64,000 nt of DNA from Vreelandella stevensii S18214 (GCF_000275725.1 NZ_AJTS01000046.1:1-64000); one strand, 5' to 3'. Positions 28,018 through 37,518 are shown, counted from the stretch's first letter. The notes: a model not told the origin generated them from the letters alone. Made by a program: numbers and translations.

Positions 28018-29331
28018 TCAGACGATGTCGAAGCGATCGGAAAAAATGTGCGTCGGCGGGATGCCGTGGGCAATCAGCCCGCGTTCGGCGCTATCCATCA
28101 TCGGGTCGGGGCCGCAAATGTAACAGTCGGTCCGCGGGTCCAGGTCCGGCAAGACACGTTCGATCAGTGCCTCGTCCACATAGCCGGTTTCGCCCTGCCA
28201 CCCTTCGTGCGGGTCGGATAGCACGTGAATCACCTCCAGCGGCAGCTCGTTGCTAAGCGTTTCCAGGTGCTCACGGAAGGTGGCTTCCTGCCAGGTCGGG
28301 TTGGCATAGATCAGCCAGATCGGGGGGGCGTTGCCCGTGTCACGAAAGCTGCGCAGCATGCTGATGAACGGGGTGATACCGATACCGCCCGCCAGCATCA
28401 CGATGCCATGAGGGTTATCGGGGTTGGGGGTAAAAGCGCCGAAAGGCCCTTCGATGAAGGCACGGGTATTGGCCTTGACCTTGGGCAGGGTGCGGGTGAA
28501 GTCCCCCAGCCGCTTGGCACTGAAGGCCACCCTGCCCGGCTGTGATGCGCTGGAAACGATGGAAAAAGGGTGCTGCTGCAAGGTAAAGGGGGTATCCCCT
28601 AGGGTGATCCAGAAAAACTGCCCGGGCTGGAAGTCCAGCTGGTGCTGGCCATCTGCCTCCAGCGTCAGCGTCGTGGTGTCGCCTCGCTCCAGCTGGTTAT
28701 CCACCACGCGCCAGGGCTGGCGGCGTAGCCGCCACGGGCGCAGCAGGCGAGTTTCCACCAGCAGCCCTAGCGGCAGCAGGAGCAGCAGGGCAAAGACGCC
28801 CGAGGTGACGACGCCTTGGGTGTAGCGCTGAGCCATCAGCGCATGCCCCAGCCCGCCCATGACCACGAAAGCGGTCAGGCCGCCATGCAGCAGTCGCCAT
28901 GTCTCGTAACTCAACCCCAGCCGCTTGCGCCATAGCGAGGTGACCACCAGGGTCAGGCTGGCCAGCAGCAGGGCCATCAGGGCCAGGGCGCGTAGGGTGT
29001 CCTCGCGGGGGTCGAGATAGTGCAGCAGGCTGGGCTCGGCGATGAATGTCAGCGTGGGGTGCGCCAGTACCAGCAGCAGGGCACCGATCCCCAGCTGGCG
29101 ATGAAACTGCAGTACGTTGTCGAACCCTGCGCGGTTACCAAAGCCGTGACGGCCCGAAATCAGCGCTTGCAGCGCCATGATGCTCAGCGCCAGCGCACCG
29201 AGCAATACGCCTGCCTCGGCCAAGGCGCTGCGTGGAGCTGGCGGCGACACCAGCAGCCAGCTCACCGGCAGTAATGCCAGCACCATGTAGAGAGTGACCC
29301 AAAGCAGCGCTTGGCGGATGACGTGGTTCAC
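28018..29331 (-). CDS. Ferric-reductase-like transmembrane flavohaem oxidoreductase
   Basis: 437 residues from GTG 29331 (AAGGAG eight bases upstream); the frame is open to 29511 but without a convincing start. The first 220 residues hold about six helices of the ferric reductase-like domain with paired His for haem (QFHRQLGIGALLLVLAH, RLLHGGLTAFVVMGGLGHA). A FAD-binding domain follows, with QQHPFSIVSSAS, then an NAD(P)H domain with AGGIGITPFISMLR and YICGPDPMMDS. It probably moves electrons from NAD(P)H across the inner membrane; physiological acceptors are unknown. It is divergent from the gdh gene. Confidence 0.88.
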   Translation of the reverse strand: MNHVIRQALLWVTLYMVLALLPVSWLLVSPPAPRSALAEAGVLLGALALSIMALQALISGRHGFGNRAGFDNVLQFHRQLGIGALLLVLAHPTLTFIAEPSLLHYLDPREDTLRALALMALLLASLTLVVTSLWRKRLGLSYETWRLLHGGLTAFVVMGGLGHALMAQRYTQGVVTSGVFALLLLLPLGLLVETRLLRPWRLRRQPWRVVDNQLERGDTTTLTLEADGQHQLDFQPGQFFWITLGDTPFTLQQHPFSIVSSASQPGRVAFSAKRLGDFTRTLPKVKANTRAFIEGPFGAFTPNPDNPHGIVMLAGGIGITPFISMLRSFRDTGNAPPIWLIYANPTWQEATFREHLETLSNELPLEVIHVLSDPHEGWQGETGYVDEALIERVLPDLDPRTDCYICGPDPMMDSAERGLIAHGIPPTHIFSDRFDIV

Positions 29332-29541
29332 GAATGCTTCTCCTTGTGCGTCCTTGCGAATGGCGAGTGTTGCCCCGTCTTCCTGTGGGTGGCTAGTCCA
29401 AGTGTGGGAAAAACCGAGCATTTCGCAAGTCTGGCCGCCAACGCAGCAGGAGCTGCTACGCTGACGGAAGGGCCATCGAGAGTCAGTATGGCCGATAGCG
29501 CCAGCATTCACCCGACAGGAGCAGCATGATGGGCAAAGGAA

Positions 29542-29549
29542 AATCGAAG
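29542..29549. repeat. Target-site duplication, left copy
   Basis: AATCGAAG immediately before the left end of the IS66-family element; identical to the copy at 31096-31103. Eight base pairs is the length typical of IS66. Confidence 0.93.
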
Positions 29550-31095
29550 GTAACTATTCAGCACCGGTTGGCTGAGTCGGGGCTTCTTGCTGCATGAAGG
29601 CTGGCACATCACCCGCAAACAGTTGCTCCAGTGCGGTATGCGCCGCCACCCCTTGCTTGACGGCGGTCGAGAGGAAGCTGCGCATCCGGCAGAAGATCTC
29701 CGCCCCCTCCCAGGAGCGGAAACAGCCCGAGATTTTCTGCTGGACCTTGGTCATTCGCAGATCGCGTTCCCCCTGGTTGTTGGTGAAGGGAGCGGCAGGG
29801 TCGTCGAGGAAGCGCAACACGTCGTCCTCGTACGCCTGGAGGCGTTCCAGGAGGTTGCGCGACTTGGTGCGCTTGGCCCGGCCTCGCGTTCCAGGTGGCG
29901 GTTTCACCGGCGGGGGGCTCTCGGCGTCCCCTTTCGCCAGGCAATCTCGATAGCGCTGCCGCCAGGCTCGGGTCTCATCGGCCGAGAGGCAGCCGTCGGC
30001 CACCTCCACGGCGCGATGCATCTCCAACAACAGGTCATGCAAGGCCTTGGCCCATGCCTGGCCATCGTTCTCCCAGGCCGCTGTCAGCTCCCGAAGGTGG
30101 TGCGCATTACAGAGCGCGTGCCGGCAATCCGGATAGCGGTAGTAGGGCTTCCAGTGATCATGCACCAGCACGCCACGCACGAAGGGCAATACGCCGATGG
30201 CGTCCATCGCTTCCTGGCCGCGCTTGGGGTGCGGGGCCAACCAGGTCAGGGCCTCGTTGGAGGCGCTGTGTAGCCAGTAGCGTTTGCCACCGACCTGCAT
30301 TCCGGTTTCATCGGCATGGACGGTGGCTGCTTCACGTAGCGCCGGGATCACCCACTCGGCGAACGCCTCGGCCCGCTGGTAGGCCTCCTGGTTGAAGGCG
30401 AACAGGGTGCCGGTGCTCAGCGACAGGCCGCACTGCGAGGTGAGCAACTCGCGGATACGCGCATAGGGCAACAGCTGATACTGGGAGAGATAGACGACAT
30501 GCGCCTTGAGGCGAGGGCCATACTGGATGGGGCGAGTCACGCCCTCGGGGAATGGCGCCACGTAGCGTTGCCCCTGATCATCTTCGAGGACCTCAGCCTG
30601 ATATTCGGTGACCACGGCCTGGATTACGATGTCCTGCACTTGGCGCGTTTCGACGCCGACCGGGCGGTAAGAACGCCCCTTGGGGAGTTGCCGACGATCG
30701 ACACGGAGCTTGACCACCTCGTCGGGGTCCGTCACCGGCGCCAACGTCTTACCCTCATGCCCTGGCTGTCCGCCGGGGCGCCGCTCGCCTTTGGCGCGCG
30801 AGCGGCGCTGGCGATTGGGATCCTGGGACGGTGGCTTGCTGCTGTTGCGGCTACTGGTGGCCAGGCGATCGGCCATGAGCTTGACCAGCAACATCAGCAC
30901 ATCGATGGCCGCACGCAGCGACGGAGAGACCGTCTGGTCTTCCTTGAGCTGCTGTCGGACCCGCTCCAGAGCCTCGTCGACGTTGATATCGCTGATGGTC
31001 ATGTCACCGCATAGATATGCCGAAGGATTAGGCACACTATACCAGAAAAATCAGGTGGTTGGCGATATCCCATCCGCAGCCACCTGAATAGTTAC
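29550..31095 (-). mobile_element. IS66-family insertion sequence, 1546 bp, single transposase gene
   Basis: The ends are perfect 12-bp inverted repeats (GTAACTATTCAG at the left, CTGAATAGTTAC at the right), beginning with GTAA as in IS66. It is flanked by identical 8-bp target duplications. It contains only a TnpC-type transposase gene and no tnpA or tnpB, like the short IS66-related (ISBst12-like) group. The intact duplications and full-length transposase point to recent insertion. It lies within glutamate dehydrogenase, opposite in direction to it. Confidence 0.95.
29554..31002 (-). CDS. tnpC: IS66-family transposase (TnpC)
   Basis: 482 residues from ATG 31002 (GGTGA upstream); a GTG at 31035 would add 11. 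The N-terminal coiled coil and [15 protein letters not shown] leader are typical, followed by the zinc-finger region [13 protein letters not shown]. The DDE catalytic domain shows [36 protein letters not shown] and the C-terminal [21 protein letters not shown] with the Glu, then [24 protein letters not shown]. It appears complete. The stop codon lies four bases inside the left end of the element. Confidence 0.95.
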   Translation of the reverse strand: MTISDINVDEALERVRQQLKEDQTVSPSLRAAIDVLMLLVKLMADRLATSSRNSSKPPSQDPNRQRRSRAKGERRPGGQPGHEGKTLAPVTDPDEVVKLRVDRRQLPKGRSYRPVGVETRQVQDIVIQAVVTEYQAEVLEDDQGQRYVAPFPEGVTRPIQYGPRLKAHVVYLSQYQLLPYARIRELLTSQCGLSLSTGTLFAFNQEAYQRAEAFAEWVIPALREAATVHADETGMQVGGKRYWLHSASNEALTWLAPHPKRGQEAMDAIGVLPFVRGVLVHDHWKPYYRYPDCRHALCNAHHLRELTAAWENDGQAWAKALHDLLLEMHRAVEVADGCLSADETRAWRQRYRDCLAKGDAESPPPVKPPPGTRGRAKRTKSRNLLERLQAYEDDVLRFLDDPAAPFTNNQGERDLRMTKVQQKISGCFRSWEGAEIFCRMRSFLSTAVKQGVAAHTALEQLFAGDVPAFMQQEAPTQPTGAE

Positions 31096-31103
31096 AATCG
31101 AAG
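31096..31103. repeat. Target-site duplication, right copy
   Basis: AATCGAAG directly after the right end of the IS66-family element, identical to 29542-29549. Confidence 0.93.
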
Positions 31104-32521
31104 AAAAGCCAGCCGAGCAAGTCCGACTCTACAGCGTCCTCGGCGGCTGCCAAGGCGCCACAGCAGCTGACCCCCGATACCGGGGCTGCCTTGTTTGAAG
31201 ACGCTCGTTCGCGGCTGGTGGCCGTGTTCGAGGCGTTGGAAATCCACCCGGATGCTCAGGCGCGTTTGATGCAGCCGAGCCTTTCATTGCAGGTCAGCGT
31301 GCCGGTGCGCATGGATGATGGCAGCCTGAAGGCGTTTCCGGCCTGGCGCGTGCAGTACGACACCAGCCTGGGACCTGCCAAGGGCGGGGTTCGCTTCCAC
31401 CCGGACGTGAACCAGCATGAAGTCACCACGCTGAGCTTCTGGATGGCGGTGAAGTGCGCGGTGGTCAACCTGCCCTACGGTGGCGGCAAGGGCGGCGTTC
31501 AGGTGGATGCCAAGTCGCTGTCGTCGCTGGAGCGGGAGCGGCTGGCACGGGGCTATATCCGCGCCATCGCCGACATCATGGGGCCCGACCGCGACATCCC
31601 CGCACCGGACGTGAATACCGATGCCACGGTGATGGGCTGGATGATCGATGAGTACGAGCAGATTCTGCGTGCCCAGGCGCCAGCCGCCATCACGGGCAAA
31701 CCGCTGCCGCTAGGAGGCTCGCCAGGCCGGGTGGAAGCCACCGGCCGTGGCGCGCTCAAGGTGCTCGACCTGTGGGCGGCGCAGCGCGAGCGGGCGCCGG
31801 AAGAGACCACCGTGGCGGTGCAGGGCTTCGGCAACGCCGCGTACCACTTTGCCCGTTTGGCCAGCGCCGAAGGGTATCGCGTGGTCGCGGTTTCCGACTC
31901 CAGCGGAGGCCGCTATGCGGCGGACGGGCTGGACATCGAAGCGCTGAAAAAGGACAAGCAGTCCCACGGCAAGCTGTCGAAAAGTCAGCAGGGGAAAGCC
32001 CTGAGTGGCGAGCAGCTGCTGGCGCTGGAGGTGGATGTGCTGGCGCTGGCCGCGCTGGAGAATCAGGTGCATGGTGACAACGTGGCCGAGGTGCAGGCAG
32101 GCGCCATTCTGGAGATCGCCAACGGCCCGCTGACCAGCGATGCCGACCGGGCGCTCGAAAAGCGCGACGTGGACGTGCTGCCCGACGTACTGGTCAATAC
32201 CGGCGGGGTCGTGGTCAGCTACTTCGAGTGGCTGCAGAATCGTGCCGGTGAAAAGTGGAGTGAAGAGCAGGTCAACGAGCGGCTGGATACACTGCTGGAG
32301 CGCGAGGCAAGCCAGGTACTCAAGCGGGCCGAGCAAGAGCAGGTGTCGTTTCGTCACGCGGCGTACTGTCAGGGCATCGAGCGGATTGCCGAGGCCATCA
32401 TGGCCCGCGGCAACTGCCAGGACTGCCGCTAACCCACGGTGTCGATGACGTCATGACGCCATGAAGATGACATGAAAAAGGCGGGCCACCAGGGCCCGCC
32501 ATGCAAGGTGGCTTGCGCGTA

Positions 32522-32998
32522 TCAGTCGCGGTCGATCTCGGTGACCTGGAACGAACCCTGACGCATCTTGATGTCCAGCTCACGACCGTTCTGGTCGCGC
32601 CCTTCGATGTCGATGGTGCCGTTCTTGTCGATCTCGATCTCCTCGAACTCCATCATGCCTTCCTGGCTGGCGATATTGAGCGCCTGGCGCACATCGTCTT
32701 CGCTCATGCCCCAGGCGCCGGTGATCAGACGCTTGCGCTCTTCCTTCAGGGTATCGCCGTTATCCAGCGAGAACTCGACATCAGCGTACCACTCATCGTC
32801 CAGCCAGCCTTCGACTTCGGCGCGTCCACGGCTCTTGATGCTGATCTCTTCATAGTGCGTAAAACCATAATCGCTGGCGTAGGTCAGAATGTCGTCGATG
32901 CGGTCCACCGGTTGGGTATCGGCATACACGGTGCTGGCGGCTGCGCTCAGCAGCAGGGCAGAGGCAGGAATCATCAGCATTTTTTTCATGGCGTTCAT
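32522..32998 (-). CDS. Periplasmic PepSY-domain protein
   Basis: 158 residues from ATG 32998, with AGGAG six bases upstream. The signal peptide is about 1-26 (MNAMKKMLMIPASALLLSAAASTVYA). Two PepSY-like repeats follow: DILTYASDYGFTHYEEISIKSRGRAEVEGW and QALNIASQEGMMEFEEIEIDKNGTIDIEG. Such domains bind or inhibit periplasmic partners; many are regulated by PhoPQ/PmrAB/Bqs-type systems. It is divergent from a second PepSY gene that leads a two-component operon, and shares a 124-base regulatory region with it. Confidence 0.83.
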   Translation of the reverse strand: MNAMKKMLMIPASALLLSAAASTVYADTQPVDRIDDILTYASDYGFTHYEEISIKSRGRAEVEGWLDDEWYADVEFSLDNGDTLKEERKRLITGAWGMSEDDVRQALNIASQEGMMEFEEIEIDKNGTIDIEGRDQNGRELDIKMRQGSFQVTEIDRD

Positions 32999-33081
32999 CA
33001 CAAGCTCCTTTTTTCACGATATGTCAGTTGAAGCGACGAGACAGTTATAGCAGCCGGGGTCTTACCGGAAGCTGACAAAGT

Positions 33082-33099
33082 CGTTCATCTACCGTTCAT
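33082..33099. promoter_or_regulatory. Direct-repeat operator CGTTCAT, 11-bp period, between divergent PepSY genes
   Basis: CGTTCAT occurs at 33082-33088 and 33093-33099, one helical turn apart. OmpR-family regulators bind such repeats; the PhoP consensus is (T/G)GTTTA-N5-(T/G)GTTTA, which CGTTCA-N5-CGTTCA resembles at four of six positions in each half. A PhoB-type reading (CTGTCAT-like) is also possible. It lies 24 bases before the downstream PepSY ATG. Autoregulation by the adjacent response regulator is inferred. Confidence 0.55.
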
Positions 33100-33122
33100 G
33101 TTGACTTTGGCATGCTGGCATC

Positions 33123-33485
33123 ATGAAAACCATGACCGCTTTCCTACGCTCCTTACGCACCTGGCCCCGCCTTCGGGTGATGGCCTGCGCGTTGGCGCTG
33201 GCCTGGATGGGTAACGCCATTGGCGACCAGCCCTGGCAAGCGCTGCACGGTGAAGTGGGGCGCGGCGATGTGGTGCCGCTGGAGACGATACTCGACTGGC
33301 TCGAAGAGCGTTACATTGGCGATATTCTGGAAATCGAGATCGACCGGGACGACGGGCTGGTGGAGTATGAGATCAAGATGCTGGGGCCCCAGGGGCAGGT
33401 GGTCGAGTTCGAATTCGATGGTCACAGCGGCCAGTTGATGAAGATCGAAGGTGTCCGCATTCGCGAGATGCAGCGTAACCCCTGA
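33123..33485 (+). CDS. Small PepSY-domain protein ahead of two-component genes
   Basis: 120 residues. The N-terminal signal or anchor is about 17-36 (RVMACALALAWMGNAIGDQP). The rest is a single PepSY unit: VVPLETILDWLEERYIGDILEIEIDRDDG, then YEIKMLGPQGQVVEFEFDGHSGQLMKIEG. It starts a compact operon: the response regulator begins 12 bases after its stop, then the histidine kinase and a PhoD-like phosphatase. It may act in the periplasm on the sensor kinase, as proposed for PepSY proteins linked to Bqs/Pho-type systems; this is inference. Confidence 0.8.
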   Translation: MKTMTAFLRSLRTWPRLRVMACALALAWMGNAIGDQPWQALHGEVGRGDVVPLETILDWLEERYIGDILEIEIDRDDGLVEYEIKMLGPQGQVVEFEFDGHSGQLMKIEGVRIREMQRNP

Positions 33486-33497
33486 AAGGATGGCGTG

Positions 33498-34172
33498 ATG
33501 AAGTGTTTGCTGGTAGAGGATGACCAGGCGCTTGCCCGTGAGCTGAGCCAGGCCCTGCGTGAAGGTGACTGGATCGTCGAACGAGCCGAAAATGGTCAGG
33601 AAGCCGACTTTCTGGTGCGTACGGAAGCCTACGATACGGTGATTCTGGACATCGGCTTGCCGGATGGCGATGGCACCCGCTGGCTCTCCTCGTGGCGGGA
33701 AGATGGCATCGACCTGCCGGTGCTGATCTTGACCGCTCGTGAGCGTTGGGCCGACAAGGCCGCAGGCTTTACCGCCGGAGCCGATGATTACGTGACCAAG
33801 CCTTTCGAGCCCGCTGAAGTGCTGTTCCGGCTGCGCGCTCTGGTGCGACGCACCCATGGCCACGCCCACCCGGTGCTACGGGTAGGCGAGCTGAGCCTGG
33901 ACACCCACACCCAGCACGTTACCCTGGTGGGCAGGCCCGTCAGCCTGACCGCCCAGGAAACCCGCCTGCTGAGTTATCTCATGCATGCCGCGCCGCGGGT
34001 AGTAAGCCGCAGCGAGCTCTCGGAGCACGTCTATGACCGTGACCACGAGCCCGACTCCAACGTCATCGACGTGCAGGTCAGCCGCCTGCGACGCAAGCTG
34101 GGTGCCTGGCGTATTGCCACCCTGCGCGGCCAGGGCTATCGCCTGCTGGCCGATGAGCCTGACACACCATGA
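33498..34172 (+). CDS. OmpR-family response regulator (PhoP-like)
   Basis: 224 residues from ATG 33498 (AAAGGA upstream; GTG at 33495 is also possible). The receiver domain has the acidic pair EDD at 7-9, phospho-acceptor Asp51 in VILDIGLPDGDG, and Lys in DDYVTKPF. The C-terminal winged helix ends SNVIDVQVSRLRRKLGAWRIATLRGQGYRLLAD, typical of PhoP/QseB relatives. Its stop overlaps the kinase start (ATGA). It probably controls its own operon through the CGTTCAT repeats. Confidence 0.92.
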   Translation: MKCLLVEDDQALARELSQALREGDWIVERAENGQEADFLVRTEAYDTVILDIGLPDGDGTRWLSSWREDGIDLPVLILTARERWADKAAGFTAGADDYVTKPFEPAEVLFRLRALVRRTHGHAHPVLRVGELSLDTHTQHVTLVGRPVSLTAQETRLLSYLMHAAPRVVSRSELSEHVYDRDHEPDSNVIDVQVSRLRRKLGAWRIATLRGQGYRLLADEPDTP

Positions 34173-35539
34173 GCGCTGCCGGGCAGCCTTGGCGGCAACG
34201 CTGGGCCAGCCGCTCCATTCATCTGCGCTTGCTGCTGGCAGCGCTGCTGATCGTACTATTGGCCCTGCCGGTGGCGGGTGGGCTGCTGGCCCATCACTAT
34301 CGTAGCGCCGCCGTGAACGCGTTCGACGAGCGTCTCGAAGCGACGCTCAACGTGATCATTGCCGGTGTTGCCTACGACCCACTGAGCCAACAGCTGCGCT
34401 ATGAACGTGCCTTGGGCGACCCCCGCTTCGAATACGTGTTTTCAGGCTGGTATTGGCAGATCACCGACAGCGAGCAGCACACGGTGGCGTCGCGCTCGCT
34501 ATGGGATCAGCGGCTGCCCGTGACCCACAGCGAACAGCTCTCGGCGCGTACCGTGCCAGGGCCAAGAGGGCAGCAGCTGCGAGTGGTGGAGCGGGATATC
34601 TATCTGGCCCCCTTGGAATCGCCTTTGCACGTTAGCGTGGCTGCCCGAGACGATGTTCTGGTGGCCGAAATTCAGGCTTTTCAGCGTCTGCTGTGGTTAG
34701 GCTTGCTGGGGCTTGGTGCAGTGTTGCTGGGGGTGCTGGCGCTCCAGGTGCGCTGGGGGTTGGCACCTTTACGGCGTATGAATGCCAACCTGCGCGACGT
34801 GGAGCAGGGAGGGGCAGCGCAACTGGATACCCGACTGCCGCAAGAGCTGGCCACCCTGGCCAGCTCCATGAACGCCGTATTGGCGCGCGACCAGCGGCTG
34901 ATCGAGCGCGGACGCTATACGGCGGGTAATCTGGCCCACGCCCTCAAGACGCCGCTCAGCGTCATGCGTCTGCTGGTGAAGCAGCTACCCAGCGACAGCC
35001 GAGCCACCTGGGACGTAGAGCTTTCGCGTATCGACAATGCGGTGCGTCACCACCTGGCCCGGGCCTCGGCGGCTGGGGACAGCGGGCGCTTCGCCGCCAT
35101 TGACCTGCAGGCCACCCTGGCGCCGCTGATGAGCGGATTGGCGCGTCTTGCCCAGCGGCGGCACATCACCCTGACGCAGACCGTGGATAGCCAGGTGCGG
35201 GTACACCTGGACGACCAGGACCTGCAGGAGATGGTGGGCAATTTGCTCGATAATGCCCTGCGCTGGGCCAGCCAGACGGTGCATGTGAGCTTTCAGGCGC
35301 AGCAAGGCGTATTGAGGCTGACGGTGAGCGATGACGGCCCCGGCATGACCGCCGAGGAGTGCCAGGAGGCCGTGCAGCGCGGCAAACGCTTGGATGAGCA
35401 GCGTTCCGGGAGTGGGCTGGGGCTGGCCATCGTGGCCGATCTGGTGGCCCTGTATGGTGGGCAGATGCGCCTGCAGCGCGCCGAACAGGGCGGGCTGGAG
35501 GTGGTGATTGAACTACCCGTGCTGGCCGCGCGGGCCTGA
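34169..35539 (+). CDS. Sensor histidine kinase (PhoQ-like)
   Basis: 456 residues. A transmembrane helix at about 19-42, a periplasmic sensor of about 125 residues, a second helix at about 170-190, HAMP, then the dimerisation box NLAHALKTPLSVM with the phospho-His. The NLAHALKTPL form is typical of the PhoQ branch. The ATPase has NLLDNALRWA (N box), SDDGPGM (G1) and GSGLGLAIV (G2). The signal sensed is unknown; PhoQ relatives respond to divalent cations, acid or peptides. It overlaps the regulator gene by 4 bp and the phosphatase gene follows 10 bases downstream. Confidence 0.92.
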   Translation: MSAAGQPWRQRWASRSIHLRLLLAALLIVLLALPVAGGLLAHHYRSAAVNAFDERLEATLNVIIAGVAYDPLSQQLRYERALGDPRFEYVFSGWYWQITDSEQHTVASRSLWDQRLPVTHSEQLSARTVPGPRGQQLRVVERDIYLAPLESPLHVSVAARDDVLVAEIQAFQRLLWLGLLGLGAVLLGVLALQVRWGLAPLRRMNANLRDVEQGGAAQLDTRLPQELATLASSMNAVLARDQRLIERGRYTAGNLAHALKTPLSVMRLLVKQLPSDSRATWDVELSRIDNAVRHHLARASAAGDSGRFAAIDLQATLAPLMSGLARLAQRRHITLTQTVDSQVRVHLDDQDLQEMVGNLLDNALRWASQTVHVSFQAQQGVLRLTVSDDGPGMTAEECQEAVQRGKRLDEQRSGSGLGLAIVADLVALYGGQMRLQRAEQGGLEVVIELPVLAARA

Positions 35540-35549
35540 AGGAGCAACG

Positions 35550-37496
35550 ATGATCGACGTCACCGAAACACTGCCTGACGTACTGGTGGGGCCGCTGCTG
35601 CGTCGCTTGTCGCCGTCACGCCTGGTGATGTGGCTGGTGGCCACGCGACCGCTGGCTCTCCAGCTGGTTCTGTTTCCGGACACCCCCGACCAGCAAACCT
35701 ACCCACTGTCTCGCCAGGATCACCAATGCGTGACCATCGGCGAGCGGGCCTACCTGTACTGCATCGACCTGAGCTTGCCCAGGGCACTGCCCACCGATAC
35801 ACGCATCGCCTACGACCTGCAGGTACAGAGCCGCCAGGGCGTATGGCAGCGCCTTCCCGAGTGGGCACCGTGGTTATGTCACGCCGGGCAGGCCTACCCG
35901 GCCTTTGTGCTGGCATCGCGTCACCACCGCCTGATGCACGGCTCCTGCCGCAAGCCCCACCACGACAGCCCCGATGGTCTGGTGCGTGCCGATGCCTGGC
36001 TGGCCGAGCGCCAGGAAGCCCCTGGCGAGTGGCCAGCCTGGCTATTGATGACCGGTGACCAGGTCTACGTGGATGACGTGGCAGGCCCCAGCCTGCGCGC
36101 CGTGCATGCCCTCATCGCCCGGCTGGGGCTGGCCGATGAACAGTTGGAAGGCGCCACGGTGAACGATAGCCAGGCGCTCTATGCGGCTCCCGAAACCTAT
36201 TATCATCGCGAGTCGCTGCTGCCGGATGTCACCAGCAACGCGGCCCTGCGCGAGCGCTTCTTCGGTGGGGTGAAAAAGCCGGTGTTCACCTCGGCGCACG
36301 CCCAGAACCACCTGATGACCCTGGCCGAAATGCTGGCCATGTATTGTCTGGTCTGGTCGCCGACTCCCTGGCAGATCATTGCGCCCACGCCTCCCGAGCT
36401 GGCCGAGCAGGAGGCCGAAGCGTACCGTACCGAACAGGCGGTCATCGATGCCTTCGTGGCAGGGCTGCCCCAGTGCGCGCGGTTGATGGCCCACGTGCCC
36501 AGTCTGATGATCTTCGACGATCACGACGTCACCGATGACTGGAACCTGACCGCCGATTGGGAGCGCTGTGCTTATGGGCATCCGTTCTCCAAGCGCATCA
36601 TTGGCAACGCGCTGGTGGCCTACCTGCTTTGCCAAGGGTGGGGCAATGCCCCGGACAAACTCAACCCGCTGCTGCATCAGGTCGGCACGTTGTTCGATGG
36701 GTCGGGCACCTTGAACCCCCAGGCCCAGAACAGCGTGATCGAGCGGCTTCTGCGCTTTCAAGGGTGGGAGTTTCAGGTGCCAGGCGCCCCCGCGCTGATC
36801 GTGCTCGATACCCGTACGCGCCGCTGGCGCAGTGAGCGCAACCCCAAACGGCCCTCCGGGCTGATGGACTGGGAGGCGCTCATGGAGATGCAGCAGGCGC
36901 TGTTGGGCACCCCCAGCGCGGTGATCGTCTCGCCTGCCCCGATGTTCGGGGTCAAGCTGATCGAGGGCATTCAAAAGCTGTTTACCCTGGCCGGCAAGCC
37001 GTTGATGGTCGATGCCGAAAACTGGATGGCCCATCGCGGTGCTGCCAGCGTGCTGCTGCACATCTGGCGGCACTCCAGGACACCCGGCAACTACGTGATC
37101 CTGTCGGGGGACGTGCACTACTCCTTTGCCTACGACATCGTCGTACGCGGGCAGGAGCAGGCCCCGCATCTGTGGCAGATCACTTCCAGCGGCGTGAAAA
37201 ACACCTTCCCTCGGCGGCTGCTGGATACCTTCGACCGGCTCAATCGTTGGCTATACGCGCCGCTGTCGCCGCTCAACTGGTTTACCCAGCGGCGCAAGCT
37301 CAGCATCTACCCCCGGGACCCCGAGCAGGCCAGCGCTGGCGAGCGGCTGTGGAATGCCAGTGGGATAGGCCTGGTCAGTCTCGACGAGAACGGTCGTCCC
37401 ACCGATATTCGTCAGTTGGATGCCCGCGGTGGCGACGCGGTGTTTCCGCCGCCGGACATCCCAGGCATGAAGGCGCCAACCGATGGTTCGTCATGA
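35550..37496 (+). CDS. PhoD-like metallophosphatase/phosphodiesterase
   Basis: 648 residues from ATG 35550 with AAGGAG upstream. Metallophosphoesterase motifs of the PhoD group are seen: HGSCRKPHHD near 133, LMTGDQVYVDDVAG, MIFDDHDVTDDWN, and SGDVHYSFAYDI near the end. There is no Tat or Sec signal at the N terminus, unlike secreted PhoD, so it is probably cytoplasmic and may belong to the PhoD-like branch acting on intracellular phosphoesters. It is the last gene of the PepSY-regulator-kinase operon. The C terminus ends inside the first unit of a Pho-like repeat. Confidence 0.86.
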   Translation: MIDVTETLPDVLVGPLLRRLSPSRLVMWLVATRPLALQLVLFPDTPDQQTYPLSRQDHQCVTIGERAYLYCIDLSLPRALPTDTRIAYDLQVQSRQGVWQRLPEWAPWLCHAGQAYPAFVLASRHHRLMHGSCRKPHHDSPDGLVRADAWLAERQEAPGEWPAWLLMTGDQVYVDDVAGPSLRAVHALIARLGLADEQLEGATVNDSQALYAAPETYYHRESLLPDVTSNAALRERFFGGVKKPVFTSAHAQNHLMTLAEMLAMYCLVWSPTPWQIIAPTPPELAEQEAEAYRTEQAVIDAFVAGLPQCARLMAHVPSLMIFDDHDVTDDWNLTADWERCAYGHPFSKRIIGNALVAYLLCQGWGNAPDKLNPLLHQVGTLFDGSGTLNPQAQNSVIERLLRFQGWEFQVPGAPALIVLDTRTRRWRSERNPKRPSGLMDWEALMEMQQALLGTPSAVIVSPAPMFGVKLIEGIQKLFTLAGKPLMVDAENWMAHRGAASVLLHIWRHSRTPGNYVILSGDVHYSFAYDIVVRGQEQAPHLWQITSSGVKNTFPRRLLDTFDRLNRWLYAPLSPLNWFTQRRKLSIYPRDPEQASAGERLWNASGIGLVSLDENGRPTDIRQLDARGGDAVFPPPDIPGMKAPTDGSS

Positions 37497-37505
37497 AAAT
37501 GTCAT
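37488..37505 (+). promoter_or_regulatory. Two-unit Pho-box-like site before the EAL-CBS-GGDEF gene
   Basis: TCGTCAT (37488-37494) and ATGTCAT (37499-37505) are 11 bp apart, compared with the PhoB heptamer CTGTCAT. The first overlaps the stop region of the PhoD-like gene. Only two units, so this is weaker than the ugp and phnD arrays. Confidence 0.42.
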
Positions 37506-37518
37506 GTAAATGACGCAC

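Larger units (their letters stand above)
29526..32432 (+). pseudogene. Glutamate dehydrogenase gene interrupted by an IS66-family element after codon 8
   Basis: The original ATG at 29526 follows AGGAG and encodes MMGKGKSK up to 29549. After removal of the element and one target copy, the frame resumes exactly at 31104 with KSQPSKSDS and continues to 32432. The downstream part is a complete Glu/Leu/Phe/Val dehydrogenase: GPAKGGVRFHPDV, the catalytic Lys in MAVKCAVVNLPYGGGKGG, PAPDVNTDATVMGWM, and the Rossmann VQGFGNAAYHFA. About 35 variable N-terminal residues precede the catalytic domain, so a product started at TTG 31191 or a nearby codon could be active if transcribed. From the native start the frame enters the element and stops after 15 foreign codons. 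Confidence 0.9.

Noticed and set aside
29526-29580. A gene fusion formed by reading from the gdh start into the IS
   Set aside because: The frame stops after 15 codons inside the element.
32082-32140. Further frameshift in the glutamate dehydrogenase gene
   Set aside because: The frame from 31104 to 32432 is open and collinear with the family; only the IS interrupts it.
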